Assembly: GCF_015223195.1 (NCBI RefSeq)
Contig: NZ_JADFUA010000003.1
Location: 124,001-188,000, forward strand
Source: Chitinilyticum piscinae
GTDB lineage: Bacteria; Pseudomonadota; Gammaproteobacteria; Burkholderiales; Chitinibacteraceae
Direction: 5' to 3'
Length of the DNA stretch: 64,000 nt
The position numbers and the translations under genes were made by a program. The notes below the pieces were generated by a model. It ran no database searches. It was not told the DNA's origin and saw only the letters and a list, made by a program, of their open reading frames with translations. Positions 23,219 to 38,552 of this stretch are shown here, piece by piece (position 1 is the stretch's first letter; each line of letters starts with the position of its first letter).

Positions 23219-24682
23219 ATGGGCAAGCCTACCGGTTTCATGGAATTTGCTCGCGTCAAGGAAGGGTATGCGCCGGTTGCCGAGCGCATCCAGCACTACC
23301 GCGAATTCGTCCCGGCGCTGAGCGCTGACGAAGCGAAAACGCAAGGGGCGCGCTGCATGGATTGCGGCATCCCCTTCTGCAACAACGGCTGCCCGGTGAA
23401 CAACATCATTCCGGACTGGAACGACCTGATCTACAAGGGCAAGGCAAAGGAAGCCATTTCGGTGCTGCACAGCACCAACAACTTCCCCGAGTTCACCGGC
23501 CGCATCTGCCCGGCACCGTGCGAAGCGGCCTGTACACTCGGCATCAACAGCGATCCGGTCGGCATCAAATCGATCGAGCGCCATATCGTCGATACCGCCT
23601 GGGATAACGGCTGGATTGCGCCGCAACCGGCTGCGGTGAAAACCGGCAAACGCGTCGCCGTCGTGGGTTCTGGCCCCGCCGGCCTGGCTGCGGCGCAACA
23701 GCTGGCGCGCGTCGGTCACGACGTGACGGTCTTCGAGAAGAACGACAAGGCCGGCGGCCTGCTGCGCTACGGCATCCCCGACTTCAAGCTCGGCCAGGAC
23801 GTGATCGACCGCCGCCTGGAACAGCTGAAAGCCGAGGGTATTGTCTTCAAGACTAATACCGTCGTCGGCTCCGGCGACATACCCAAGGGCATCGTTAACG
23901 ACGCCACCACAGTAGTCACACCGGAACAGCTGCGTGGCGAATTCGATGCGGTGGTGCTGGCCGGCGGCGCGGAAGTCCCGCGCGACCTGCCTGTTCCGGG
24001 GCGCGAACTGGCCGGCATCCACTTTGCACTGGAGCTGCTGATCGCGCAGAACAAGCAGGTGGGCGGCGGAGCCGCCAACCCGATCAGCGCGGCCGGCAAG
24101 CATGTGGTGGTGATCGGCGGTGGCGACACCGGCTCGGATTGCGTGGGCACCAGCAACCGCCATGGAGCGGCCAGCGTTACGCAACTCGAACTGATGCCGA
24201 TGCCCCCCGAGCAGGAAGACAAGCCGCTGGTATGGCCGTACTGGCCGGTGAAGCTGCGCACGTCCTCCAGTCACGAAGAAGGCGTTGATCGCGATTTCGC
24301 CGTGCAGACCCAGGAATTCGTCGGCGCCAATGGCCAGGTCAAGGCCGTGAAGCTGGTGAAACTGGACTGGTCTTCCGGCAAGCCGGTTGTCGTTCCGGGT
24401 AGCGAATTCGAACTGCAGGCCGATCTGGTATTCCTGGCGATGGGCTTCACCAATCCGGTAGGCAGTGTCATTGACGCGTTCGGCGTGGAAAAGGATGCCC
24501 GTGGCAACGCGCGCGCCACCACTGACGGGGAAGGCTGCTACGCAACGAACGTTCCTGGCGTATTCGCTGCCGGCGACGTGCGCCGCGGCCAGTCACTGGT
24601 GGTGTGGGCGATCCGCGAAGGGCGCCAGGCCGCACGCGAGGTCGATGCCTTCCTGATGGGCAGCTCGACCCTGCCACGCTAA
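23219..24682 (+). CDS. gltD: Glutamate synthase small subunit, first copy
   Basis: FAD- and Fe-S-containing NADPH dehydrogenase partner of GltB. The 487-residue protein has two N-terminal cysteine clusters ([29 protein letters not shown]), a Rossmann FAD motif [17 protein letters not shown] and a second nucleotide motif [13 protein letters not shown]. The ATG follows the gltB1 stop directly, so expression is coupled. It ends 4 bp before a GGGTAT palindrome and 56 bp before a strong terminator. It belongs to a different sub-type from the second GltD, which resembles the E. coli protein. Confidence 0.96.
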   Translation: MGKPTGFMEFARVKEGYAPVAERIQHYREFVPALSADEAKTQGARCMDCGIPFCNNGCPVNNIIPDWNDLIYKGKAKEAISVLHSTNNFPEFTGRICPAPCEAACTLGINSDPVGIKSIERHIVDTAWDNGWIAPQPAAVKTGKRVAVVGSGPAGLAAAQQLARVGHDVTVFEKNDKAGGLLRYGIPDFKLGQDVIDRRLEQLKAEGIVFKTNTVVGSGDIPKGIVNDATTVVTPEQLRGEFDAVVLAGGAEVPRDLPVPGRELAGIHFALELLIAQNKQVGGGAANPISAAGKHVVVIGGGDTGSDCVGTSNRHGAASVTQLELMPMPPEQEDKPLVWPYWPVKLRTSSSHEEGVDRDFAVQTQEFVGANGQVKAVKLVKLDWSSGKPVVVPGSEFELQADLVFLAMGFTNPVGSVIDAFGVEKDARGNARATTDGEGCYATNVPGVFAAGDVRRGQSLVVWAIREGRQAAREVDAFLMGSSTLPR

Positions 24683-24685
24683 ACA

Positions 24686-24733
24686 GGTATCCGGCCACAG
24701 CCTCTTCTGCCAAAGGCACAAAGACCGATACCC
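24686..24733 (-). repeat. Intergenic GGGTAT palindromic element, copy 6
   Basis: 48 bp just after gltD1. The plus strand opens GGTATCCGGCCACAGCC and closes GACCGATACCC, so the ends are inverted repeats. The opening is nearly identical to that of the copy at 8003-8050 (GGTATCCGCCCACAGC). This and copy 3 are the best palindromes of the family. Confidence 0.75.
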
Positions 24734-24737
24734 ATTC

Positions 24738-24764
24738 AAAGCCAGCCTTCGGGCTGGCTTTTTT
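24738..24764 (+). terminator. gltB1D1 terminator
   Basis: AAAGCCAGCC-TTCG-GGCTGGCTTT with a continuing T-run: a 10-bp stem with the stable TTCG loop, 56 bp downstream of gltD1. Confidence 0.93.
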
Positions 24765-24882
24765 CATGATCATCCCGCAGCAACGGCAGATTTGTCGCAA
24801 TCCGCGGCTTCAGCGATTGACAGCGCCGCAATTCGGACTAGAATCTTGCTTATTCCTTATGATTTTTTTACAAATTTAAAAC

Positions 24883-25656
24883 ATGGCTGCAATAGTGGCT
24901 GACAATCAGGAGCTGGAAGCACTGATCACAGCACTGGATGCCGAATACGCGCAACCAGGCTACCCGCTCGCGCATGGGGCGCCGGATGCCGGGCTCCTCA
25001 ACAGTATGGCCGGGCTTGCCCCGCTGTTCCTTGAGCCAGCCCGGCTGCAGCGCTTCTATTTCCACCGCCTGCGCAAGCTGAGCTGGCCGGGGGCGGAATG
25101 CAGCCGCAGTTATGCCAGCCTCGAAGCGGCGCATGACGAACTCTGCCTGCTGCGACGCACCGACTCGGGCTGGCTGACACAGCGCAGCCAGCTGCAACGC
25201 CTCGAGTCCTTGTGGGTGTTCGGCCATGACGGCCTCACCCGCCTCGGCAGAAACAGCGATGCCAGCCACTATTTGCGCCACCTGAAAGCGCTGCAGCAGA
25301 CGGATCGCTGTGCCAGCCTGCCGGAACTGCTGGCCCGTCCGGCGGTGTTTGCCGAACTGGCAGCCGACGAAGCCCTGATCGAACGCCTCAGTGCCAGCTT
25401 GCTGGCACTGGAGTTCCGCCATGATGACTGGTACGACCCTGATGGCCCCGAGGCGGCATACAACTGGACCAGTCTGAAGTTCTGGGGCGCCATCTATCTG
25501 CTGCTCTTCAGCGAAGCCTCCTGTGCGCGGGACTGCATCGTGCGCTTCACACTGGCGGCCTCGCTACCGCATTACCGCAAGCAGATGGAAACCCTGCAGC
25601 GCATGGCCAGGGCAGCAGAAAGCTACCGGATGACCCGGCACGCCTACGCCTTCTGA
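24883..25656 (+). CDS. Unknown 257-residue soluble protein
   Basis: I do not recognise this protein. It is predicted to be soluble and mostly helical, with no signal peptide. Conspicuous stretches are WLTQRSQLQRLESLWVFGHDGLTRLGRN and FRHDDWYDPDGPEAAYNWTSLKFWGAIYLLL. The start ATG at 24883 follows an AT-rich stretch with a TATTCCTTATGAT promoter-like region but no clear ribosome site. It is flanked by the gltD1 terminator and the convergent formate/nitrite channel gene, so it is probably transcribed alone. Confidence 0.6.
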   Translation: MAAIVADNQELEALITALDAEYAQPGYPLAHGAPDAGLLNSMAGLAPLFLEPARLQRFYFHRLRKLSWPGAECSRSYASLEAAHDELCLLRRTDSGWLTQRSQLQRLESLWVFGHDGLTRLGRNSDASHYLRHLKALQQTDRCASLPELLARPAVFAELAADEALIERLSASLLALEFRHDDWYDPDGPEAAYNWTSLKFWGAIYLLLFSEASCARDCIVRFTLAASLPHYRKQMETLQRMARAAESYRMTRHAYAF

Positions 25657-25663
25657 GGCTAGC

Positions 25664-26431
25664 TCAATCGCGCTCGGTCGGATTGATGTAGGCAAACGGC
25701 AGCCCCAGCAAAACCGCGCCGCCAACGATATTGCCCAGCGTGCTGAAGAAGAGGTTGAATCCGGCCTCTTCCAGCGTGATCGTGCCATTGCCCAGCAGAG
25801 AAATGGCAAACGTGCCCATATTGGCGATCGAGTGCTCGAAGCCCAGATACAGGAAGATGAACACCACCGGGATGATGACCATGATCTTGGCCACATCCTC
25901 CTTGCAGCGCAGCGCCAGACGCACCGCCAGGCAGACGACCCAGTTGGCCAGAATGCCCTTGAAGAAGATAGCCTGTGCACTCTGATGCACCTTGTGGGCG
26001 GCGCCGTCGAACAGCGCGTGACCCGCCGGCAGCGCGGCGATCACGCCCGCTCCCTCGAGCAAGCCGGCCACGATCAGCGCACCGACGAGGTTTCCCAGAA
26101 AGCACACGCCCCACAGGATCGCCGTCTGTTGCCAGCCCGTCTTGCCCTCGGCCGTCGATACCGTCATGTACATGGTATTGCTGGTAAACAGCTCGGCATT
26201 GGTAAACACAATGATGGTCAGCCCCACACCGAAGAACAGCGATGCCAGCACCTTGCCAAACGGTGACTCGTGCAGATTGTGCACCAGCGTCCAGTAGGTC
26301 AGCACGGTGATGGTCAGATACATGCCCGCCAGAATCGAGCGCAGCGTGTAGCGCAGCGGGTCGGTCTGCAGCAAGGTGAGTTTGGTGAGGCCGCTATCGG
26401 CGGCTTTTTCCACATAGGATCGGTCGAACAT
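25664..26431 (-). CDS. Formate/nitrite transporter family channel
   Basis: Pentameric FNT-type anion channel of 255 residues with six membrane segments. Family features are FFGVGLTIIVFTNAELFTSNTMYMTV in the first half, and KGILANWVVCLAVRL with FLYLGFEHSIANMGTFAISLL, which carries the central histidine region, in the second. The ATG 26431 (MFDRSYVEKAADSG) with GGAG upstream is preferred to the open frame start at 26527, whose extension is not family-like. No formate or nitrite metabolism gene is adjacent, so the transported anion cannot be named. Confidence 0.88.
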   Translation of the reverse strand: MFDRSYVEKAADSGLTKLTLLQTDPLRYTLRSILAGMYLTITVLTYWTLVHNLHESPFGKVLASLFFGVGLTIIVFTNAELFTSNTMYMTVSTAEGKTGWQQTAILWGVCFLGNLVGALIVAGLLEGAGVIAALPAGHALFDGAAHKVHQSAQAIFFKGILANWVVCLAVRLALRCKEDVAKIMVIIPVVFIFLYLGFEHSIANMGTFAISLLGNGTITLEEAGFNLFFSTLGNIVGGAVLLGLPFAYINPTERD

Positions 26432-26504
26432 GCGCAGGCTCCGTATCAGCAGGCCTGAATTGTAGCAGCCGCACCGCAGGCAGCCATGCGCCACGTCAGA
26501 ATGG

Positions 26505-26801
26505 CTAACGCTGGCGGAAACGGGCAATCAGCATCACGGTGACGAGCACAAACAGCAGATTGGACGACGCCGAGAATACCAGTGCCCAGCCCGTACCATG
26601 CAACAGCAGCTGCACGACGGCATAGACGGTGGCGATCAGCGAAGAAAGACTCCACACCGCCCAGGAGCCCAGCGCAATATTGGCACTCGAGCGGGTGCGC
26701 AGCAGCGTTCGCCACTGCGGCAGATAGGCCAGCAAGGACAGTACGCCCACCGTGGCCTGCAGATAGGTCACCCCTTCCACCACCAGCCTGTTGATACCCA
26801 T
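26505..26801 (-). CDS. Small PQ-loop (SemiSWEET-like) membrane protein
   Basis: A 98-residue protein with three membrane helices and a PQ-loop in the first (LSLLAYLPQWRTLLRTRSS). This is the architecture of SemiSWEET half-transporters, which work as dimers and move small solutes such as sugars. The rest (GSWAVWSLSSLIATVYAVVQLLLHG and LLFVLVTVMLIARF) fits two more helices. Start ATG 26801 has GGAG 6 nt upstream. It lies 73 bp upstream of the formate/nitrite channel gene on the same strand and could share its transcript. Confidence 0.72.
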   Translation of the reverse strand: MGINRLVVEGVTYLQATVGVLSLLAYLPQWRTLLRTRSSANIALGSWAVWSLSSLIATVYAVVQLLLHGTGWALVFSASSNLLFVLVTVMLIARFRQR

Positions 26802-26873
26802 TGCTGCTCCGCCCTGGCGTTATTCCAGTCTGGGATGACCGGCAGCAATCGTGCAGGTTCAGGCGGTGGGCGT

Positions 26874-26918
26874 GGTACTTTTCACATCCGCGCTGCCGGA
26901 CGAAAGAGCCCGATACCC
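26874..26918 (-). repeat. Intergenic GGGTAT palindromic element, copy 7
   Basis: 45 bp, conserved end GGGTATCGGGCTC on the minus strand, other end GGTACTT on the plus strand. It lies in the gap between lapD and the PQ-loop gene. Slightly shorter than the other copies. Confidence 0.55.
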
Positions 26919-26972
26919 CCCACCCCTATCGGGTCAAGAGCCTTTCAAAAAAGATCGCCCGCAACATACGCC

Positions 26973-28883
26973 TTACACTTTGCGTTCCGCGGTAAACGGC
27001 CCGGTATAGCCATCAAGCGCCAGCTCCCGCAGCGTCTGCCATTCGGCCTCGCTGCGCACCAGTTCGGCATATACCTTGCAGCCCAGTGGCCTGGCCATGC
27101 CGAGCAAAGCCTTGATCAGTTGCTGGTTGCCGGCATGCGCATTGATATCGTGGATATAACTGCCGGCGATTTTCAGATACGCCAGTTGCAGGTCGTACAG
27201 CCGCGGCATACTGCCGATCTGACGACCGAAATGCTCGATGCCCACACGCACCCCCAGATGCTGCATCTCGGCGGCAAAGGTTGCCAGCGTCTCCTGGTCT
27301 TCGCTGAGCGCCTGTTCGGGCACTTCGAAGCAGAGACGCTGGCAATGCGTCGCAGGCACCCCCTGCAGCAAGCGCTGCAGCTCGCGGCGGAAGCCCAGGT
27401 CGTGCAGCGATTGCGGCGAGAGGTTGATGGCGATGTCTTCCGCACTGGCGAGCAGCTCCCGCACGCCAAGCCGCACGGCGGCCAGATCCAGCTGCGGCAA
27501 CAGGCCAAAACGGGCAGCAAAGGGGATGAAGGTGCCTGCCGGATAAAGTGCGCCGCTGGCCGGGTCAGCCAGGCGCAGCACCAGTTCGCGATGAACCCGG
27601 TGCCCGGCAAAATCCAGCACGTCGAAACTGGCCGCCGCAAACCCGTCAGTCGCAATTGCATCCTGCAACCACTCGCGCCATTGCTCGCTGGGCCTGCTGC
27701 TGCGGCGCCCGCTGGCGAGCGCGATGCGCAGCGGATTGGCCACATCACTCTCGGCCTGCACCAGCGCCGTGTCCGCCCGCGCCAGCAGACTGCCCACCGT
27801 ATCCCCCTGCTGGTAGTCACAGCACCCCAGACACAGCAGATCGGCGCGCTCGGGCAGCAGGGCCAGCACTTGCGCCAGCAGGTGGCGTGCGAACGGCTCA
27901 TCCGCCTCCTGCCCGGCGGCCAGCAGGGCAAAATCGGCACCATTCAGTCGTGCAGCCTGCCAGTTGTCCTGCTCATCAGCCAGCCCGGCCAGCGTTACCG
28001 CCAGCTCGGCCAGCAACCGATCCGTTGCCTGACGCCCCAGATCGCGATTCACTCCGGCCAGATCCTTCAGCCGCAGCAGATACAGCATTCCTTCGGGGCG
28101 GCTGTCCTCATCGCCCAGTTCACTGCTCAGGCGTCCAATGAAATAGGCGCGGTTTGCCAGCCCGGTTACCGGATCATGGTTCGCATCCTTCTCCAGCTGC
28201 TCGATCTGTGCCGACTGTTCCTCGAGCATGCCCTTCACCCGCTCGACCATGCTGTTCATGGCCGCAGCCATGGGGCGCAGTTCGACATAGGCTGGCATCG
28301 GCACATGAATGAAACGCCGTTCACTGATCGCCACTGCCTGCTGCATGATCTGCAGCATCGGCTGGCGCACGGCCCGCAGAACGAAGTGCATCAGCAAGCC
28401 GGTCAGTACTCCCCCCAGCAGCATCCAGAAAAACAGCCGTCTGGCGCCCTGCCACAGGGATTCATAGGCAAAACGGGAATGCGCGCGAATTTCCACCTTG
28501 CCAGCCTGTTTCCAGCCACTGCTGATCATGGCTTCGCCGGCTCTCACCGCAATCGGAAAGCGCGCGATGAACCACTGCGGCACCGCCTGCGGTAGCTCGC
28601 GATTGCGCAGATCCAGCAGGACCTTGCCCCGCGGGTCTTTGATCACGATCTGCTCGAAATGCCCGGAGTCGAACAGCGCATTGGTCGTCAGCGCCAGCAT
28701 TTCCGGATCCGCTGCATGCTGCGACAGCGACAGCGCCAGGGCGGTGGCATTGTCGCTGCTCTGCGTGTAGAGCTGCGTCTGCAGGTAGTCGCGGGCACTG
28801 TAGGTGCTGACTGACAACGCCACGATAAACGCGAGCAGCGCCGACCCGAGAATCATCAGCCAGACCTGCCTGAATAGTGACAT
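26973..28883 (-). CDS. lapD: LapD-type c-di-GMP receptor (degenerate GGDEF-EAL)
   Basis: Inner-membrane receptor that, when bound to c-di-GMP, holds the protease LapG in the periplasm and so keeps surface adhesins attached. The 636-residue protein opens MSLFRQVWLMILGSALLAF, has a periplasmic output domain between two membrane helices (about residues 6-26 and 150-172), and a HAMP linker. The GGDEF domain signature is NGADF (residues 314-318), and the EAL domain reads ELVLRL where EAL is expected. Loss of both catalytic motifs is what LapD proteins show. The ATG 28883 with GGGAG upstream is preferred to 28994. It lies 13 bp after lapG. Confidence 0.9.
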   Translation of the reverse strand: MSLFRQVWLMILGSALLAFIVALSVSTYSARDYLQTQLYTQSSDNATALALSLSQHAADPEMLALTTNALFDSGHFEQIVIKDPRGKVLLDLRNRELPQAVPQWFIARFPIAVRAGEAMISSGWKQAGKVEIRAHSRFAYESLWQGARRLFFWMLLGGVLTGLLMHFVLRAVRQPMLQIMQQAVAISERRFIHVPMPAYVELRPMAAAMNSMVERVKGMLEEQSAQIEQLEKDANHDPVTGLANRAYFIGRLSSELGDEDSRPEGMLYLLRLKDLAGVNRDLGRQATDRLLAELAVTLAGLADEQDNWQAARLNGADFALLAAGQEADEPFARHLLAQVLALLPERADLLCLGCCDYQQGDTVGSLLARADTALVQAESDVANPLRIALASGRRSSRPSEQWREWLQDAIATDGFAAASFDVLDFAGHRVHRELVLRLADPASGALYPAGTFIPFAARFGLLPQLDLAAVRLGVRELLASAEDIAINLSPQSLHDLGFRRELQRLLQGVPATHCQRLCFEVPEQALSEDQETLATFAAEMQHLGVRVGIEHFGRQIGSMPRLYDLQLAYLKIAGSYIHDINAHAGNQQLIKALLGMARPLGCKVYAELVRSEAEWQTLRELALDGYTGPFTAERKV

Positions 28884-28896
28884 GCTTGGAATCTCC

Positions 28897-29580
28897 CTAG
28901 AAAACGATGCCGTCGCTCTGCATGCGCAGCAACACGTCTTTCCAGCGGGAAAGACGGTCGACCGATGCCGATGGCTGGGTGCCCGCGCCGGCAAAAATGC
29001 CTTCGCTGCTGAAACTGAAAACCGGAACCAGATCCGGGCGGCGACTGGCCGGGCGGATTTCGTTGATCAGATTGTCGAGCACCAGCGGCTCGGCATCCGG
29101 GGACGGGTAATAGGTCAGCACCATGTGCGCTTGCGTGACACTGCTGCCACTGCCGCCAATCCGCGCCTTGACGTAGCTGAGCCGCAACTTTTCCGCGCTG
29201 ATTCCCAGTTCCTTGAGCGCAAAATACTTGATGATGGTGAAGTCTTCGCAGTCTCCGGCGCCCTTGCCGATCATTTCCAGCGGCGTGGCCCAGTAATCCG
29301 CCTCTTTCCAGAGCGCGCTATCGTCCTGGAACTGCAGGCGGCGATTAAAAAAATCGTTCACCCAGCGCAGCTTGTCCTGCTCGGACTGATTGCGGGCGCC
29401 TGCCAGCATCTGCTGCGTATCTGCCAGCAGCCGCGCCGCCGTCGCCCCGTAGCGTTGCTGCGCGAGCCGCAGCAGCTTATCGAAATCCCAGCCGGCGCGC
29501 GCAGGCAGATACAACAGTGTCGTGCCCAGCAGCACCACCAGCACGACCCGCCACCATCCTGATCGAATCCGCTCCGCCAC
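28897..29580 (-). CDS. lapG: LapG-type periplasmic cysteine protease
   Basis: Transglutaminase-like cysteine protease (DUF920/peptidase C93) that clips the N-terminus of giant adhesins and releases the cell from surfaces when c-di-GMP falls. The 227-residue protein has a signal or anchor segment ([19 protein letters not shown]) and the catalytic triad Cys111 (GAGDCEDF), His152 (TQAHMVL) and Asp169 (LVLDN). It starts with GTG at 29580, with GGAGG upstream. It is co-transcribed with lapD. No LapA-like adhesin or LapBCE exporter is in the window, so the substrate must be encoded elsewhere. Confidence 0.9.
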   Translation of the reverse strand: MAERIRSGWWRVVLVVLLGTTLLYLPARAGWDFDKLLRLAQQRYGATAARLLADTQQMLAGARNQSEQDKLRWVNDFFNRRLQFQDDSALWKEADYWATPLEMIGKGAGDCEDFTIIKYFALKELGISAEKLRLSYVKARIGGSGSSVTQAHMVLTYYPSPDAEPLVLDNLINEIRPASRRPDLVPVFSFSSEGIFAGAGTQPSASVDRLSRWKDVLLRMQSDGIVF

Positions 29581-29901
29581 GCCTTCGGCGCCCCTCCGCG
29601 AGTAACAGTCAGGCCGGATGACAATACCGGCCGCAATCCACTGTATCCCAGCCGGATGTGCGCGACAAATCCCGGATCAGTCCGGCGCCGGCGGGAAGCC
29701 GGCAGCGCATGGCTAACCACACCGCTTTGCACAGCAAAATCAGGGGGATTTCGCAACCCTGACAAGTGCGAAAGCCTGTTGCAACAAGGGTCTAGGGTTT
29801 TTCCCGATTGCCCGGCCAAGGGGATTTCCGGTTGCGAATTAGCACCTGAAACAGATAGAATCAAGCCCTTTCGCTTGATTTTCCGCAAGGGTGTCTCAGA
29901 A
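29581..29901. promoter_or_regulatory. lapG / gltB2 divergent control region
   Basis: 321 bp without a gene. In the gltB2 direction a plausible sigma-70 promoter is TTGCGA (29832-29837), 18 bp, TAGAAT (29856-29861). A perfect inverted repeat TCAAGC-CCTTTC-GCTTGA at 29861-29878 overlaps the expected transcription start, where an operator or leader hairpin would act. On the lapG side no promoter stands out. Confidence 0.5.
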
Positions 29902-35810
<5,909 letters not shown>

Positions 35811-35821
35811 GCCATTCCACT

Positions 35822-35853
35822 GCAAAAAGCCCCGCCCTGGCGGGGCTTTTTGC
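35822..35853 (+). terminator. gltB2D2 terminator
   Basis: GCAAAAAGCCCCGCC and its exact complement around a 2-nt centre, a 15-bp stem with five T on its 3' side, 12 bp after the gltD2 stop. Confidence 0.93.
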
Positions 35854-35855
35854 AT

Positions 35856-35900
35856 GTATATGGCAAGAAACCTTTAAATAAATAGCGCATCAGGATATAC
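35856..35900. repeat. Possible degenerate GGGTAT-family element
   Basis: 45 bp with GTATAT at one end and ATATAC at the other, directly after the gltD2 terminator. The end GGATATAC resembles copy 2 (1623-1669). Interior not conserved, so membership is weak; it also overlaps the likely promoter of the TPR-GGDEF gene. Confidence 0.25.
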
Positions 35901-35906
35901 ATAGTC

Positions 35907-37466
35907 ATGTATATCAAAAGAATGCCAAGCAAGACCCCATATCTTGCAGCGCAACGCCATCCGGCGCATGATGCATCCTTGCCGCCCGAACAGCACCCCA
36001 TGATGAATGCGCAGCACCCCTCTACCCCGCACGCGGAAAGCGGCTTTGCGGCCCTGCTTGGCGAAGCCCGGCACGCTTTCGAACGGGGGGACACGGTCAA
36101 GCCACTCCTGACCAAAGCCACCAGAGTCGCCCGTGATCCGGTACAGCTGGCGCAGCTGGCACTGTTGCGCGGCGAGCTACTACTGCGCGAGGGGCAGCGT
36201 ACTCGCGCCCTGCATTGCTGGCTGGATGCCCAACAGCAGGCCCAGCTTGCCTGCCACTTCCGGCTGATGTCCCAATCCTGGCAACTTATCGCCAGCTGGC
36301 ACTTGCTGGCCGGCCAGGCCGGTACGGCGCTGCGGCTGGCCAGCCATGCGCTGGACCTGGCCCGGCAGGCAGCCAGCCGCCCCCTGCAGGCCCGCTGCCT
36401 GCTGACACTGGCTCGTGCAGCCTACCAGCAGGGAGACACAGTCACCGGCCAGATTGCCCAGCAGCATGCCATCCGCCTACAGGCACAGGACACGAGCAGC
36501 GTCGACCCCGGCTGGCATCAGGAGCTGGCCGAGCTGTACTGGCAAACTGGACAATTTGATGCTGCCCGCGACGTCCTTGAACAACTACTGCCGGTGCTGG
36601 TCAATCAGGCCAGACAGGCCGTGCTGCTCCGGCTGGGGAGAATTGCGCTGGCGACCGGCGATCACATGGCGGCGCTGACCCTGCTGGAAGAAGCCGACCG
36701 CAGCGGCAGCGTGACACCGGATCCGGACCGGCACGCACTGAAAGATGCGCTAGTCAGCGCACTGGCACAGAACGGCCGCACCGCCGATGCCGTGGCACTG
36801 CTGCTGCAGACCCGTGCCCAGCGCCAGAAGCCGCGCCGCCGCACCCGCGAACAGACGCGACTGGCGGCGCTGGAACTCAAGCTGCAGCTACTGACCTCCG
36901 AGCTGGAAGTCGCACAGCTGCGCCGTGAAGCGGAAGCCGAGCGGCAGAAGCTGCAGCTGCTGGAAACCGGAGCCTATCGTGATCCGCTGACCGGCCTGCC
37001 GAATCGCAGCTACCTCAACGAACGCCTGCCGGAATTGCTGGCCGCGGTGAGCGAAGGGCTGCCACTGAGCCTGCTGCTGATCGATTGCGACCAGCTGAAG
37101 GAGCACCGGGAGCGCTTCGGCGACGAAACCGCGGAACGGATTCTGGCTACCGTGGCGAACTTCCTAGCAGACAGCTATAGCGACACTGCTATACTGGCCC
37201 GCCATGACCAGCAGACTTTCATTCTGCTGCTGCAGGGCATTCCGCCGGCCACGGCGCTCCGGCTGGCCGGCCAGATCCGCCAGCGCATTGCTGGCAGCGA
37301 CTGGGGCGGCATTGCGCCGGGGCTGGCCCTGACCGTCAGCATCGGCCACGCGGCAGCCCATGCCGATGACACCATGGATATTCTGTTGCTGCGTGCCGAT
37401 CTGGCCATTTTCCTGGCACGCCGCCAGGGGGGCAACTGCGTGGCCGACGGAGACGAAACACCATGA
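35907..37466 (+). CDS. TPR protein with degenerate GGDEF domain
   Basis: A 519-residue cytoplasmic protein: TPR-like helical repeats (about residues 60-330), a charged coiled coil (RLAALELKLQLLTSELEVAQLRREAEAERQ), then a GGDEF-type fold from about residue 363 (DPLTGLPNRSYLNERLP, LLLIDCDQLKEHRERFGDETAERIL). The GGDEF signature is replaced by DQQTF at 434-438 (ARHDQQTFILLL), so diguanylate cyclase activity is not expected and a receptor or scaffold role is likely. The start ATG 35907 has AGGA 11 nt upstream; 36001 is an alternative. It overlaps the next TPR gene by ATGA. Confidence 0.75.
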   Translation: MYIKRMPSKTPYLAAQRHPAHDASLPPEQHPMMNAQHPSTPHAESGFAALLGEARHAFERGDTVKPLLTKATRVARDPVQLAQLALLRGELLLREGQRTRALHCWLDAQQQAQLACHFRLMSQSWQLIASWHLLAGQAGTALRLASHALDLARQAASRPLQARCLLTLARAAYQQGDTVTGQIAQQHAIRLQAQDTSSVDPGWHQELAELYWQTGQFDAARDVLEQLLPVLVNQARQAVLLRLGRIALATGDHMAALTLLEEADRSGSVTPDPDRHALKDALVSALAQNGRTADAVALLLQTRAQRQKPRRRTREQTRLAALELKLQLLTSELEVAQLRREAEAERQKLQLLETGAYRDPLTGLPNRSYLNERLPELLAAVSEGLPLSLLLIDCDQLKEHRERFGDETAERILATVANFLADSYSDTAILARHDQQTFILLLQGIPPATALRLAGQIRQRIAGSDWGGIAPGLALTVSIGHAAAHADDTMDILLLRADLAIFLARRQGGNCVADGDETP

Positions 37467-38542
37467 TGGACCCGGTAGCACTGCTGCAGGCCGAGCTTTC
37501 CCCGCTGGCACGCGAAGCCGCTCATGGCTCACCCAAAAGTCCGCGGATCATCGAGGCATTACTGGTCAGAGCCCGCCAGCTGGATTATCAGCCCCTGGAG
37601 GCCCTGGCCCTGGTCACGCTCGGGCATGCCTGGCAGCATGTCGGCAAAGCTCGCCAGGCACATCAGGCATTCCGGCGTGCGGCCGAGCTCTACCACCAGC
37701 TCGGTGATGGGCACGCCCGCATCGAGGCGCTGGTCGAGCTAGGGCGCTCGCATTATGCGTTCGGTGATCCGGCTCGGGCGCTGGCGATCTGGTCACGCAC
37801 CCTGGAGCTGGCTCGTGGCAGCCACGACATGCGCAATTGCGCGCGCATCTGTCTGGGTGTCGGGCAGCTGTATGTCGCGCAGGGAGATCACCCGCGCTCG
37901 CTGCGCTATCACGAGCTGGCACTCAGCCTGGCACGACCACTGGGGGAAGAACACCTCTGTTGCGAGGCACTGCTCAATGTGGCTGGCGATGCATACCGCT
38001 GCCGCGATTTCACCCGGGCGCAGGACGCGCTGGCCGAAGCCGAACGCCTGCTGGCCGGCCCGGTGCAGAACCGCGTCTGGTCAGCCGAAGTGGTCAACTA
38101 TCGCGGCCTCATCCACTACGAGCAGGGCGAATACCGTACGGCCGTGGCAACGCTGGACGTGGCCTTCACCCTGCATGACAACAACGACAATCTCTGGGGA
38201 CGCGGGCACGCGCTGTTTGCCCTGGGCAAGGCACATCTGGCGCTGGAGGAGCTCGGTGCCGCGCACGACTGCTTCGCCGCCGCGCTGGACATGGCACAGC
38301 AGGGAAAACTGGGCAGCCTCATCATCCAGTGCGCCGAGCAGCTTGCCACCATGGCACTGGAGGCCGCGGATCACCGCAGTGCATTGCAATACCTGAGGCT
38401 GAGCGAAGCACTGGAACAAGGACAGCCGGAACACGCGATAAGACTACGGCCGCTCGCCGCCCCGCTGCGCCAGAAGCTGGATGAACTCGAAGCCGGCAGC
38501 CGCACGGCCCTGCTGCACCGGCAGCTCTTGCTCGCCGGCTAG
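37463..38542 (+). CDS. TPR-repeat protein, coupled to degenerate GGDEF gene
   Basis: A 359-residue soluble protein built almost wholly of tetratricopeptide-like helix pairs (ALVTLGHAWQHVGKARQAHQAFRRAAELYHQLGD, ALVELGRSHYAFGDPARALAIWSRTLELA, and others). The start ATG overlaps the stop of the preceding gene as ATGA, implying coupled translation and probably a physical complex. It has no enzymatic domain. It resembles the convergent TPR protein at 38553-39614 in length, repeat order and wording, which suggests paralogy. TPR arrays of this kind commonly precede GGDEF domains, so it may be a cyclase sensor half without an output domain; that is inference. Confidence 0.72.
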   Translation: MMDPVALLQAELSPLAREAAHGSPKSPRIIEALLVRARQLDYQPLEALALVTLGHAWQHVGKARQAHQAFRRAAELYHQLGDGHARIEALVELGRSHYAFGDPARALAIWSRTLELARGSHDMRNCARICLGVGQLYVAQGDHPRSLRYHELALSLARPLGEEHLCCEALLNVAGDAYRCRDFTRAQDALAEAERLLAGPVQNRVWSAEVVNYRGLIHYEQGEYRTAVATLDVAFTLHDNNDNLWGRGHALFALGKAHLALEELGAAHDCFAAALDMAQQGKLGSLIIQCAEQLATMALEAADHRSALQYLRLSEALEQGQPEHAIRLRPLAAPLRQKLDELEAGSRTALLHRQLLLAG

Positions 38543-38552
38543 CGGGGTAATT

